Part shown: in pieces, positions 24,241-35,744 of the stretch
Layout of the letters: each line of letters opens with the position of its first letter
How positions within the stretch are numbered: the stretch's first letter is position 1
NCBI GenBank assembly: GCA_022661535.1
Contig: JAKULF010000007.1
Span: 4,030,001-4,094,000 of the forward strand
Direction: 5' to 3'
From: Eutypa lata
Taxonomy: Eukaryota > Ascomycota > Sordariomycetes > Xylariales > Diatrypaceae
Length of the DNA stretch: 64,000 nucleotides
Made by a program: the position numbers and the translations under genes
The notes under the pieces: generated by a model
Told to the model about the DNA's origin: nothing
What the model saw: the letters and a program-made list of their open reading frames with translations, nothing else
Databases searched by the model: none

Positions 24241-25068
24241 ATAACCCCTGCTTTAGCAATCTCAAGATTTTCCAACAAAGCCTTCCTCACACTTGGGCTC
24301 TCGGCCTTATCTCTTGCTCCTGGGGCAGATGCCTGGCTGTTGGAGTTCTGGTCCGGCCAGGCAGATTGCAACTATAAGCCCATGGAAGACGGGAGCGTAG
24401 CAGGTCCCGACACCTCGCGCGGTGGTGACAACCATGTATCGAACAATTGCATGATGATGTCCTATGATCCGAATTCCTACGGTATGATGGCTATGAGGGT
24501 GACGGGCTGGACAGAAGATTGCACCATTGCTCTCTGGCCCGATAAGTCTGGCTCAATTCCGTGCCAGGCAGAAGTCCCCTATGGTATCAGTAGCGATTCG
24601 CAACCGCCTGACTATGTCTTCACCACGAAGTCCTGCTAAGCTGCTATGGCTGAGGACGAGTAAGGGAACAACTACGCCTGCATTAGGCCATTGAACACCT
24701 ACATTCAGTCGAACTCCGGCTTCCTGGGATACATTGCCTATTCCTGCAGTGGTAACGGCAGCCTTTTAGTCGACGACGAGATGCAATTGGTTCTCAAGAC
24801 GCTTACCGCTGACTCCACAACTACAAGACCGCATACCAAGACGCATTCTAAGACTAGTATATCAACGAGGACTAAGGGTGCTAATATACTAATGGGTACA
24901 GGTGGTACTGGTATACCGATAGGTACTGGTACTGCCCATATACCGATGGGTACCGATGGAGCTGGTGGACCTGGAGATACCAATCGCACTGGTATATATC
25001 TTACGGCTGATATGAGAAGGGGTCTTCCCCCACGCCCGACCACGTTCAAGAGGGGGACCTTACCTTAG
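24241..25068 (+). pseudogene. Broken gene for a small secreted Cys-containing protein
   Basis: One reading frame runs from about 24241 to 25068 but has ATA where a start is expected (24241-24243, preceded by CACC) and TAA at 24637-24639 and 24661-24663. The 117-codon offset between the two open parts is exact, so no frame change is needed. Before the first stop, a signal-peptide-like segment (LTLGLSALSLAPGADAWLLE) leads into a Cys-bearing domain with GWTEDCTIALWPDKSG. After the second stop it continues YACIRPLNTYIQSNSGFLG and a Thr/Gly-rich tail with GTGGTGIPIGTGT repeats. All three lesions can be explained by C:G to T:A changes in CpA context. No intron removes both stops. The family is unknown. 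The alternative is a shorter functional protein ending KSC at 24636, but it would still lack an ATG for its signal peptide. Confidence 0.6.
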
Positions 25069-25407
25069 ACTTGGGCATTGGATGTTTGAAGGGTGCAAGG
25101 AAACGATCTTTTCGCTGCCTCTTAACCCCCTCCCTTTTTTTTTTCTTTTTCTTTCTTTTCATTCAATTCAATCTTATTGTTGCTAAGAAGATATGTATTT
25201 CCTTGCTCAGCGAGTTAGTTGAAATGGGGTTTAATCAGGGGTATATCGAGATGAATGAGACCATAATACCAGATTTTATTGAAGTCACACTGTGTTTACG
25301 CAGATTTTTGCATATCGAGGGCACATAGTTTCAATGTGCAAGATACCAAGAGCGTATAGTCAGTTGAGAGTTGACAGAATGCAAATTGTAAAATTTTCTA
25401 GTCAAGA
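25069..25407. other. Convergent spacer
   Basis: T-rich tract at about 25132-25160 and nothing else recognised. Confidence 0.55.
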
Positions 25408-26516
25408 TTAAGTTGCAAAAGCAAGGGTAAGACTCATGAAAGTCACGACGGACCAGACCCAAACCGCACTCCGGTTTACAGAGCTCCCAATGCTTTCCAA
25501 AACAGCCTCGCTTGTCCACGTCACGCCATCTCCATCAGTATCGCCGGTCGGCAGCTGAGTGGTGTTAACACGCATACACAGGAGCGCAGGGCCCTGTGTA
25601 TATCCAGTAGCCCCTCTGGATTCGGACGCCCCATTCGAGGGAATAATAGGATTAAACAACATGATATGCAGTCGGTTCAAAATAGTGTAGTATTCTACGC
25701 TTCCACTGCCATCCTGGGGGCTACTGGATAAAGTGATCGGACTGAAGCCCTTGCCGTGTTTTTGGTCGTCGGTGGCATTACGGCTGGTATTACTAAAGCC
25801 GTAAGGTTGTGTGAATGTACCGACGGGTGTACCGACGGGTGTGGACATGCCCCTCGTGTAGCCTAGTGTGCTTTGGCATTCTGGGAGGTGAAACCAAGAT
25901 GTTGACGGGCCGTTGCAACCTACAAAGCCATTGCGGCGAGAGCTGGATAGTATTGCGTCGACACAAGGCTGTCCCAACACGGGAGCACAACTAGGGTTAT
26001 CTGCATCATCTTCGGTGTAGGCATTTGTGACGTTCACAGGCCAGTCGTTAGGTGAATCCGCTACCGTTAAGCAAAGCCCTGAGTTAGGTTTATCGAGTTC
26101 GGTGGGGACGTTTCCACTTCCAGGCCAGGTGAAGTCGTGTGTGGTAGTGACAATATGAGCATCTACACTTTCATCCACCCCTGGAGCATTTGGTGCAGAG
26201 GATTCACTGATATTGACACCTGTTATTTTCAGTATTTTCACATATGTCCGGATAAGATCGAAGGTGAGAAATACTCACGCCATGTCCACTCAACGTCTCT
26301 GAGCGACAGAGTGGAACCAGTCTCGCTTTCCAACCCGAGGAAGGGCTTGAAGGCAACCGCTCGCGTGGCATTAGGATGTCGCTGGGCAGTATCCGCAACC
26401 TCAAGCGTGTGTGTATCATAATAATCCGTGAGCGAACTACCACGGTCATCGAGGGGTCCATAGGCCTCCGTTTTCGCAAGGACTGAGAGTATGAAAAGCG
26501 ATAGTAACCTCATCAT
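25408..26516 (-). CDS. Secreted, probably GPI-anchored cell-surface protein
   Basis: Two exons, 26516-26279 and 26219-25408, joined across a 59 nt intron with a GTGAGT donor, give 349 residues. The N-terminus MMRLLSLFILSVLAKTEAYG is a signal peptide. The mature part has several Cys, N-glycosylation sequons (NVTN, NTSRN) and no known catalytic motif. A repeated PVGTPVGT lies in the centre. The C-terminus SAVWVWSVVTFMSLTLAFAT is a hydrophobic tail with no basic residues after it, preceded by small residues (GSSVN), which fits a GPI-attachment signal. It would therefore be a plasma-membrane or wall protein. Its start has two adjacent ATGs; the first is used here. It lies tail to tail with the broken secreted gene, and the two proteins show no similarity that I can see. 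Function is unknown. Confidence 0.72.
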
Positions 26517-27211
26517 GATATGTAGTCATATGTTATTCTCCACGAGGAAGTCAGTCACAAGAAGAGAATATATGGTAGAATAGAATGGGAAACGAAGTGC
26601 TGGGACCCCTTTAATCCCATGTCCTTCGCCTTGCCATGGCGTGTAGGAGCTGTATCACGCGAAATAACAGCTGCGCCTCGCTGACTGCTACTGAAGCCCC
26701 CCTTGTACCACTGCTACCAACACCAACATCCAACTAAAAGGGAATCGCTTCCAACGTGAGACGTTATTTTTATCCTATTCCTCCCATAAAATTAGGCTTT
26801 TCCGTGTAGGTAATGCAGGGAAACGCAAAAGTAGATGTCGTATCGAATGCAGGTACCGTATGCCTCTTTTGTGTCCCACAAGAGGCAGCAACAGTGATGC
26901 AGTGAGAGAGCCTTGCTCATATCTGTTCTTTGAGACGAATTATGATTGATCTTGGTACTATTTTATGAAGATAACAAGAGATTATATCTACATAGACATG
27001 ATGGTAAGTGCTAGGTTAGGAAAGAAGAACTCGCAGATTATTATTGCTTTATATCACCCGGATGAGGATGTCCCACACTACCTTAGCTACATACATGTAT
27101 AGAACACATCATAACTACCTCCTAACGTTACAAACATACCTCCTGCCTCCCTCCCTCATTTTCTCTCATTCATAGTCATAGTCATACTCGAAACCACATA
27201 GTCCGTCAAAA
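26517..27211. other. Divergent spacer of 0.7 kb
   Basis: Presumed promoter region of the GPI-type gene and, formerly, of the ankyrin pseudogene. AT-rich with no supported gene. Confidence 0.5.
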
Positions 27212-28866
27212 ATGCTTCCTTTCAGCCTTCCAACAGAGGTTTTGCAGATGATATTTCATTATATTTGTCTTGTCGCGCACATTTGCCCGCGTAATGCGAA
27301 TCCGTATTGTCAACCGTACGTTCCAAGATTACTTCCTTATAGTAGAGCTAGGCCAAACGGTACATTGTTCATGTCAAGACGTAAGTAACTTATGTACACC
27401 CTCCTTGCAGGCCAGTTCAGAAACTATATCGACGACGCCATCTTTCGTGTACGCCTTTTGGGCCGGCTTGATGCACCTTATAGGATCGGCTGCCTTCCAC
27501 GGCCTCGGAGCGGACTAAACGGGGCTGGCTTACGCATATATATTCCTATTTCGCATATCAAGCATCAAGGGAACGGTCTACTACCCGTAAGCTTGGTCGA
27601 ATTTACCGTATTGCGCAGGTTATCTGTGAACAGGACGGCAACGTAGGGAGTGAAGCCTTTTCGACATGTCTCAACTCCCTCGTCTGCCTCACGGCTACAA
27701 GGCCTTCTCGAGACATACTCCGAGAACCTCAGGTTGAGTTAGGCGAGTACGCGGACTCAGACTTCAAGGAAGACCTTTATGTTGCATCTGTTTACCTCGG
27801 CCGGAAAGCATACATCGAGCATCTGACGGCGGAGGACACTCATATCAGAACCGCCGCCGAGGGGTGGGGCGTAAACAGCAGAGCTTTTGGCGGCGCTTTG
27901 GAAGCAGCAGCGTGCCAAGGGAACCTCGAAATGATCAAGCTCCTCCTCTCATACACTTCCAAGCTCGATGACGTATATGTGCAATCTCTTCAATACAAAA
28001 TTATTCGAGGCGCCAGTATTTACGACCACCAAACTGTTTTCGACTTTGGTCGTGACATGAGACCGCTCAAAATACCCGAGACAGAATCAGAGCGTAGAAT
28101 GGACCGCGAGGCAATAGAGCTCAACGAAGTGCTGCGTTCCACGCCGTGTCCGAGGATCTATGAGCAAGCTGCCGCTATACTTGGGCCTAAAAGTGGAATC
28201 TACGATGGCCCAGCTGCCTGGCTTAATCGCAATGCTAGCTATGGCAGAGTGGAAATGGTGCGCCATTTCCTTGATAAGGGCGTGTCACCAATCCCACCAG
28301 ACCTAGTGCGCCACAACCGGTTCAAGCCCTTGCTATCAGCTTTTCGGCATTGCAATGAAACGATTGTAAGGATGCTTCTCGATGCCGGTGCAGACCCTAA
28401 CCTGTATCCGCCACCAAATACAGTACTTATGGAAGCAGTGTGGAAGGGTAGTATCGCCTTGGTTTAACTACTTATAGATCGTGGTGTGGACGTCAACGTG
28501 GAGCACCCTCCTCCTATCGTTATAGCAATGTTCAAAGAGAACTCGGGTATGTTTCGCCTATTACGAGAGAATGGTGCCAGGCTCGATACTCCCGAGACAG
28601 GAGGTTGGGCTATGGCATTGGCTAGGTCACACGAGTTCTGCTCGATGATAGATCTGCTGGTGCGGGAAGGCGTGGGTAAAGACGTAGTCTTACATCGCGT
28701 CGCCCAAGCTGATGAGCGTTTATGGCATGGACGCTTTCGGCCGTGGTCGCTACAGAGTAGATACTCATATGCTCGCCTATCAACCAGATTTATGTATATT
28801 TTTTCCGATCCACCAACGCCGTGTGTTATGACGTTCACAGTCTGGTGGTTAATAGCTAGCCTTTAG
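27212..28866 (+). pseudogene. Decayed F-box / ankyrin-repeat protein gene
   Basis: The start MLPFSLPTEVLQMIFHYICL is a typical fungal F-box-like beginning. Its continuation RVMRIRIVNRTFQDY lies in the next frame, DDAIFRVRLLGRLDAPYR in another, and the rest (VICEQ...KEDLYVASVYLGRKAYIEHL, then ankyrin repeats) from about 27615 in a third. At least three indels are therefore needed. The ankyrin part contains RVEMVRHFLDKGVSP and VRMLLDAGADPNLYPPPNTV, and runs to 28866 but is cut by TAA at 28465-28467, in the middle of a repeat (ALV then LLIDRGVDVNVEHP). That stop is one C to T change from a Gln codon. Apparent GT-AG pairs that could repair the early shifts would make introns of about 30 nt, too short to be credible. 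Fungal proteins of this type are highly duplicated and often degenerate. Confidence 0.8.
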
Positions 28867-29625
28867 AAGGGTGATGGAGGGAAGGGCGCTGTCCAACTGC
28901 TTCGCTCTCCCGGACGGTACATACTCGTTGGCAATGGATATGTGACGTGACTCATTATTGTCCCTTCCGTATACGGAAGCTGACTTACGTTGGTTCAGTC
29001 CAGACTTAACCATTTGAGTTGTTCATATAATCATTAAGATCACCCGTGTTTCTAAACGCACCTATCCATTGTCGAGACTCCAGATGCAACTGCTGCTACC
29101 TCCGCCAGGGCAGATAGCGTAGTCTATATTTAGTTAACCACTGGAGCATTAATCAACAAGTATCCCGATTCATTATCAATTATCTTTTCCCATTCAGCAT
29201 CAGTAACCATTGTCGAAGTATTCGAAAAGAATGTCGAACAACACCACCCAAGTTCTTGATATCGAAGCTTCCAAAGATGAAATGTGTGATGGACCTTAAC
29301 TAGATCGGATCGCCCAGCGCCGTCTATGTTCGAGCTGTATCGTAGCTTCGAGTCGATATGGAATATGCGGCACCCTCCTGCCAATCCCCATATGCACGCC
29401 AGTCGACCAGTCTAGACGAAGACCGAGCCTGACCCAGAGAACTCCCCGGGAAGTCGCCCCTAAAAATAACAATCAGCAGAAACGCCAATGCCGGTTCCAC
29501 CCTGCCTATCCGGGTATCGTATGCCGTCGCCATAGTCCTCTTCCGTGTACCCATTTATTCCCTTCCTTTCCCTCCAGCAACAAGCCGTTATTCGTTATCA
29601 GTACACATTACACCCTTCATCCCCT
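28867..29625. other. Intergenic spacer
   Basis: Two overlapping minus-strand open frames (29130-29384, 29324-29554) have no recognisable domain and no convincing splice link. I see no supported gene. Confidence 0.45.
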
Positions 29626-30150
29626 TTATTTCCCCCGATAGAATACATCGACCATGAAATTTAGCGCATACGTGACGTCGCTATTGTGTATCTGCGACGG
29701 CCAGGCAGCTTGCAGCACCCTCAGCACATCGTCCACCCAGTTCCGGTCGTCCCACTCCGGGTTCGGAGAAATGCCACGAATGATGTCTCGCAGGGCCATG
29801 TCTCGCTCGCTAGAAACCAGCACGGTGGCGACGTCGATCTTCCGAAGAAAGTGAGGTCGTTGGTTCGGCGGGCCTTGGTTCGTGGATTCATGTACCGCGG
29901 GATGCGGTCCTGCTTTGATCTCGAAGGTGATGTCTCTGTTCTCGCTCTCGTTGAAGTCGAGGTGCAGCTTTGCTACTCGGGTGTCCACGCTGTCGTAGGG
30001 GTACCCCCTAAACACCAGTATTGAAATCTTTTGACTGAGTCTGGGCGCCATCGCGCCATCGCCTTTGCTCCCCTCTAGGTTTTGGCTCTCGTTATTTTTC
30101 CCACTCTCAGTCGTCGTAGGCTCCCCGTTCACGCCGGGTGTATTGCTCAT
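29626..30150 (-). CDS. Small hypothetical protein with an NW..DVL motif
   Basis: An uninterrupted frame. The ATG at 30150 (MSNTPGVNGEPTT) gives 174 residues; the frame also extends upstream to 30318 without a better start. A disordered first third (about 30 residues) is followed by ISILVFRGYPYDSVDTRVAK, LHLDF, KIDVATVLVSSERDMALRDI and RNWVDDVLRVLQ. This spacing of strand-rich segments ending in an NW-x2-DVL helix recalls small fungal proteins of unknown function that end in an NCQNWV-type motif, but the Cys-Gln pair is absent here. No signal peptide is seen. Family membership is a weak inference. It neighbours the ankyrin pseudogene in a variable stretch. Confidence 0.45.
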   Translation of the reverse strand: MSNTPGVNGEPTTTESGKNNESQNLEGSKGDGAMAPRLSQKISILVFRGYPYDSVDTRVAKLHLDFNESENRDITFEIKAGPHPAVHESTNQGPPNQRPHFLRKIDVATVLVSSERDMALRDIIRGISPNPEWDDRNWVDDVLRVLQAAWPSQIHNSDVTYALNFMVDVFYRGK

Positions 30151-33100
30151 CGGGCGCTTGACCCTTGACTTGGCTGACCGGTTGTCCCCTAGTGCATCGA
30201 ACCTGCGTCTCGGAGATGGTTTCCCCTGATCTGAGCGATTCTCCGCCTGCCCAAGGGTAAGGTAAACTGGACATATTAGCGTCTCTTTGTAAACCTCGAG
30301 GATTAGCAAAAATACCAACGTGTGTTAAGAGGCGATCTTGAGCGTCAGGGTGTTGACAAGAGTGGTGATTCGGGCTGGTTAAGCTGCTGCTCCCTTGAAC
30401 CAGATGCGAGTTCCGGGAAACTAGGACTTGACCGATCACCGAACCCAAATTGGACGCGTGGCCACTTGACAGGATACAACGAAGGGAGCCAACAGCACTT
30501 CTCCTGCTTATTCATACACAGCCTGAGACCACACAAGCAAGCACAGTGGGAGGAGATCGAATCACATACCACCCAGGAATCCGATGCGCAAAATAGCTCC
30601 CAGGTCATAAATGTAGGTAAATCCCAGCGATACCACTACTTAAGGAACCCCTCCAAAGCCCTACATAGCGCTACCTAGTTACTATCTGAACAGTCGCATT
30701 TTGCCCGGCTTCAGACCCACTCAAGTGCCTTCCAGTGCGCAGAGAAGATCTTCCTGTCTAGGATGCAGCAAGCGGCAGAGAGTATATGCCTGTATGCCTT
30801 TCTGAACGACTTGCATGGCCGAAGGACCCCCATCTCAATGCAATAGTGAGCTTTGGAGGGGTCTAGACCTTCCTATCGAACGCATTTAGGTGACACAAAA
30901 AAGGCACCCCCCTGTGAGTGGATCCGCCGAGCGCCCATTAGACCCCTTGTCCCATTTGAAACTGCTCTTATTAGATCGTTAAGTTGTACGAACACTTGTG
31001 GGCTGTCATCTAACTAATGATTTTCTCGATGTGGGAAAGATCCGCCTTGTGTTCTACCTACCTTCTCTGCTGAAATCGATGGATGTTCTTTTCTAAATAG
31101 CTAGAACCACCATGAACGTATCGATACGACCGAAGTCGATGCTACAAGACAGCATTGACGACACTAGTCATTACTCATGGCCCAATACCACATGCTCGTC
31201 ATTTATGCCGGAAGCCCTACAGGGAAACGTCCCGAACTCTAAGTATATTCTCAGTGGACAATTGAGATCTCCCTGCCTTATGCGAACAGCTCTTTAGGTT
31301 GGAGTTCCTCGCTGTTTCTGGAAGAAAGATAAAACATCCTCGGTGGCCCGATCCGATCCCGGACCGTCCGATGTGCTGATATAACCTATATCTCGTCTTG
31401 GATTGGATGCTGACCTGACCTCGTCCAAATTTGCTACTTTGTCCTTTTAGGTCTGGCCAGCGCCACAGCCGCTCGTATTAGCAAACTCTAATCCCCCAAG
31501 TACGGTAGTGGAGCCGTTTGCTGACAGATTCAGAATTAGCATGGACCATAAGAAGAATTTTCGGCTCAGTCACCATGCCTCGGGCATATTCGACACAATA
31601 TATAGCAAAGAAAATAGTGCGGGAGCGTGGAGTAGAAGGAACTCTGGTGGTTAAACTGCCATGCTCTCTTCCTATTGCAACGTCAATGAGCGGGCCGATA
31701 CGACGATGGTCCTACTTGGCATCCAACACCGAATACCTGGGGTGGTGGTTTCTACTACGTATGAAGAGGTGCCTACAGGGCCACCAGAAAGCCCTCCATC
31801 GGAATTACGGCATCCGCGGGTTATATCTAGGCAGCTACCTGGGGACCAAGTTTTCTCCCGAAGACTTCCGTTCACGCGTTCACTCACTCGGCTTGTTACC
31901 TACCATTAAGAGCCTCTCTGGAAGACCGCAGATCTGCATGAGATTCGGCTAGGATTACTTACTCGCACCCGGCACCGGGATGGCTAGATCTCTCTAGCTA
32001 GGCTTGGCTTTGGAGCCAACTGACGACTAACTTGATGTCTTACAGGATCGAGTGAGCTCGTTGTACCACTCTATTGGTTAAACTCCCTATTGTTTTCGAA
32101 CCTGGCCCCTGTATTCCTCTCGTCCAAGGTATTAGGACAGACACCGGTGCATCAATTTTCTAGCTCAGCCAATATAGATATCGCAAAATTCCCATGGACG
32201 TCTTGTGAGTATGAAGTATAATGTAGCCAAGACCTTAGCCAGACCCTATACTAAGTTGATAAATTAATGCTATGACTATTGAAGACAATATGTTCATAAT
32301 GTGTTACCTAGGGGCATGCCAAGTATCTATATTTGCAATAAATTTTGATATCGTTAATGCTGAGGGCTTCTATGAAGCTCCATCATAGAAGCCCAAGTTT
32401 AGTGGGTTGAATACCATTGCTTCTCTGGTAGGTATATGTCGTATCGCGGTACGAAGTAGGCCATCGCCGCTTATGAGAGGTAGAAACAAGAGATTGGCAT
32501 GCGTAATGAGTCTACCAATCCCCTATCTCCAACCCAGAGGTTATATGCAAATCCTGGTGGTATTATTTAAGAACGCTCTCAGCTCTAACAAACTTACATG
32601 CGCTATAGACCGTTAAGTGCCCTCCTCACCGAAGCCACCCTACTCAGGTTTAGGTTAGGTGAAATGTTACAGCTAAGGTTTAGGCACATCCCCTCCTCAC
32701 CTCACAGCAAATACACCTCCAGCCTAAGGCAGACTTGTCGAGCCAGTCAAATAATGTTCAAACCATAGTTTTTCCCGGGTAGATGGTCTGGAGGTATTTA
32801 ATGTGAAGAATTCCCGCGAAGCAATGGTAGAATCATCACCATTCCTAAAACAACAACAAGCTTATCAATCTTTTTCACCATGGCGGAAATTAGAGCAGTC
32901 CCTTCCTCACGCCCCCTTTAAAGAGGCGCTGTAGCATGTTTCTCCTCCAGTCTCAGCCATCGCAAGGACTACCGACATTGTGTGCATCCTCGCCCACCCA
33001 ATGGCCTAGGGGTCCAACCAATACTAGCTAACAATCTACGCAATACACCCAGCAATGAAAGATGCTTAGCAGACTGAGAGGGCTAGTGTGTAATGAATGA

Positions 33101-35643
33101 CACATCACTTGCATGAGCAGTCTAGAACGCAAAGGCCGCCGCATCTCCAACCTACCTTCTAACGACCACCGCACCGCCTTCGGACCGGGGCCTCCGTGGC
33201 AGTTGCCTAGTAAGATGAATTGATCACTTTGCAGAATGAGGCGCGCACACGCGAGACAGCCGAGACGAGGAGTAGGAGGAAAAGAAAGAGATGCAACGTA
33301 GCAGGCACTTCTCAGCTCCTGTCGGTCATCGGCATGCACGTAGTATGCCCTAAAACTACATAGGGGGATGGTTAGAGTTCTACTACCAAGCCGATCGCGT
33401 TTTGCTCTATACGAACATCGTAAACGAGATGCCGATGCATGTTGCCGGTGTTTACTTATCACGATAGGGGAGTTAGTAACTATTATTAACATCTAGGATC
33501 GATGTCTTCCTTGGATAAACGTTTGAATGGGCTTCACTTCTTCTCTTTGCGAGTTAATAGAGTGAGGGGAGGGTGAACGGAATACGCGGCCACCTGTCGT
33601 TCGTTGGTACATTTAAGCTTATTAGACAAGGACAAGGGAAGCATCTCCCTAAAATCTCCGTATAGTGATTCCGCTGCTAGAACCCTATGATCCTTCGAGC
33701 CTAGGATCCTTCGAGAAAGTTCACCAGCCCAGTGAGTGCACCTCGCGCCAGCTATTTCGGTAAGCTCGGGCTTAAGCATTCGCTCATGGCTCCCGAGTTA
33801 TCAGTAGTTGGTTAGCCAGGCGCCACCTGTAACTAGGTGAGTATACCATGCCTGCATGTGCGCACGGGTTAGAGATGATTGATTGCTCGACCAATTTTCG
33901 TCGAGGCTTCATTCTCGATATCAGATATCGAAAAAGACCCATCTCCTATACCTTCCCCTTTCGTATGAAACGAAACGAAACGAAACGAAAACGACGTCGA
34001 CAAAAGAAAACAATTGGTCAATCATAAAGTGCACCAATCCTAGTTAGACAAAGCAACAAAAGCTGCCTATAATATTCAGCTGGGTCACTCACTTCCACCG
34101 AACGGGGGCCTATGAATTTAGTTTCATTTCAACAAGTCACGCCCGTTAATGTAGCTGCGGAGCAGTCGCCGGACGATCCTTGACATATCACTAACTATAG
34201 GTAGTCTACCGGTGTGCTAATAGGAAGCGTGTGCGCCACCGAGAACCAACGACGCCCCCTCTCCCTTGTTTGAGCCCCTAAACTCCGCCGCGGAGTAGTT
34301 TGGTTCCGACTTGTTGATGATGCGTCGGTGTAAGTCTTCACGGGGAGTATTATGTATTACGGGATGTGGTGGATCCAATAGGGGGGCCCAACGAGCAATC
34401 GACTATCGACAAGCCGATCCGGCGTAAAAGATTAAAAATAGGTACTTAAGCTTAATGGGGCCGCTGACGGAAAACTATGTACGCGTATATTTCTCGGTAC
34501 GATGGTATATATGTACACGAAAATAGATGAAAGAAAAGAAGTAATTTAGATCTATAACGACCCCTAATAGACAGGGTAGATGACATACATATTTACATAC
34601 ATGTTAAGGTAGAGCTAATGCCTAAAATTGACTTGGCAGCCAGCCCTACAAACAAACTCCCCCTACACAAGCGAACCGTTCAACGTACCCTTTCCCTCTA
34701 TCTATTGCATACATCCTTACATAAACGCGAATGTAATAAGTCTCTATTACTCTCTTGTTTTCTTTACCTTTTTTCTCAGCTATTGCGCACTTCTTTCCCT
34801 AGTAATACGGCTTTCTTTAGTAGTAGAAACATATATATTAAGTAATTAATCTCACATCGGTCCGAAGCGTAGAAGCATCAAATCTAGGACAACCCCGCCA
34901 TCGATCACCACTAACTACATAAGCCCACCAACCTAACCTACGTACCTTAAATGTGCGGGTTTCATGCTCGAATCCCACAAGCCGAGGTGGGTGACATTTC
35001 GAATTTTTCTAGATCTTTTCTCCGAAGCGCGAACGGAAAGTAGGTACATAAGCAGATAAGTTATGTAGTTACAGTACCGAGCTCGAGCATGTATGATAAC
35101 AATGTATGTATGTAGGAACCCGGATTCGGGGAACGGGAGTGTCTTTCGCCCACTTTATCTCTCGGCAAGCTATTCAGCCTATGTATGTCTTATCGACGTT
35201 ATCTTTTTCTTTCTTTTCCGCTGATGGATGTCCTGAATCCCGATCGATATCGATGGTCCTGGGTTCCTGCCAAGTCCCGTAGTGGGGGGAGTAGGGTGGA
35301 AGCGATCCGGAAAAGCCGCCGGATCTTTCTGGCTTTGCTTGCTGACGACTCGGTTTGTTTCATGTGTAGTCTCTACCAGTAAGATTAAGATGCGACTTAG
35401 TGAGAGAGGGTAGACGGGAGTACCTAGATGTAAGCAGTCCTGTATGTGTATGTAGAGACGCACTCTCAAGAATACGGACTATGTGGATACGTACGTAGAT
35501 CAGGTCTATAGACAGCCCCGCTTCTCGGAACAAAACCAGATCAGATCCTCCTCCTATTTGCGCATTGACAAAGGACAAATGCCGCGTTATTATAACCATA
35601 AATAAAACTTTTTCATACATCAGCCAACTGATTCCAGTTGTCG
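30151..35643. other. Gene-poor region of 5.5 kb
   Basis: No supported protein gene. Open frames at 30322-30678, 31518-31952, 33028-33492, 33534-33779 and 35179-35620 overlap others on both strands and show no domain or splice pattern. A GAAAC repeat lies at 33967-33990. The base composition looks mixed rather than strongly AT-rich. Confidence 0.55.
33967..33990. repeat. GAAAC pentanucleotide repeat
   Basis: About five tandem copies of the 5 bp unit. Confidence 0.85.
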
Positions 35644-35733
35644 GGCACGATGGTAGAGTGGTTAATACGTAAGACTCGAATATTGCGATATCTTATTCCT
35701 TCGGGAGCGCAGGTTCAAGTCCTGCTCGTGTCG
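35644..35733 (+). tRNA. tRNA-Ser (anticodon CGA) with a 9 nt intron
   Basis: Acceptor stem GGCACGA (35644-35650) pairs with TCGTGTC (35726-35732), with one G-U pair and G73 as discriminator. The D stem is GTA/TAC (35653-35655 with 35666-35668). The anticodon stem TAAGA (35670-35674) pairs with TCTTA (35691-35695). The loop is CT-CGA-A plus A, with the anticodon at 35677-35679 and a 9 nt insertion TATTGCGAT (35681-35689) after position 37, the standard place for tRNA introns. The long class II arm TCC-TTCG-GGA and the perfect T arm GCAGG-TTCAAGT-CCTGC follow. It reads UCG codons. The D stem differs from the GCC/GGC usual in this tRNA, but pairing is kept, so it looks functional. Confidence 0.92.
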
Positions 35734-35734
35734 A

Positions 35735-35744
35735 TTTCTTTTTT
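35735..35744 (+). terminator. RNA polymerase III terminator of tRNA-Ser
   Basis: The tRNA is followed immediately by TTTC and six T, the usual Pol III stop. Confidence 0.85.

Noticed and set aside
24637..24663. Reading the secreted gene as complete at the first TAA
   Set aside because: Clear protein-like sequence with Cys and ordered hydrophobic spacing continues in the same frame past both stops, and the signal peptide lacks an ATG.
27390..27646. Short GT-AG pairs (about 30 nt) that would repair the ankyrin gene frames
   Set aside because: Too short for a spliceosomal intron, whereas other introns here are 50 nt or more. Indels explain the pattern better.
31518..31952. 144-residue plus-strand open frame
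   Set aside because: Overlaps two other open frames, no recognisable domain, no neighbouring exons.
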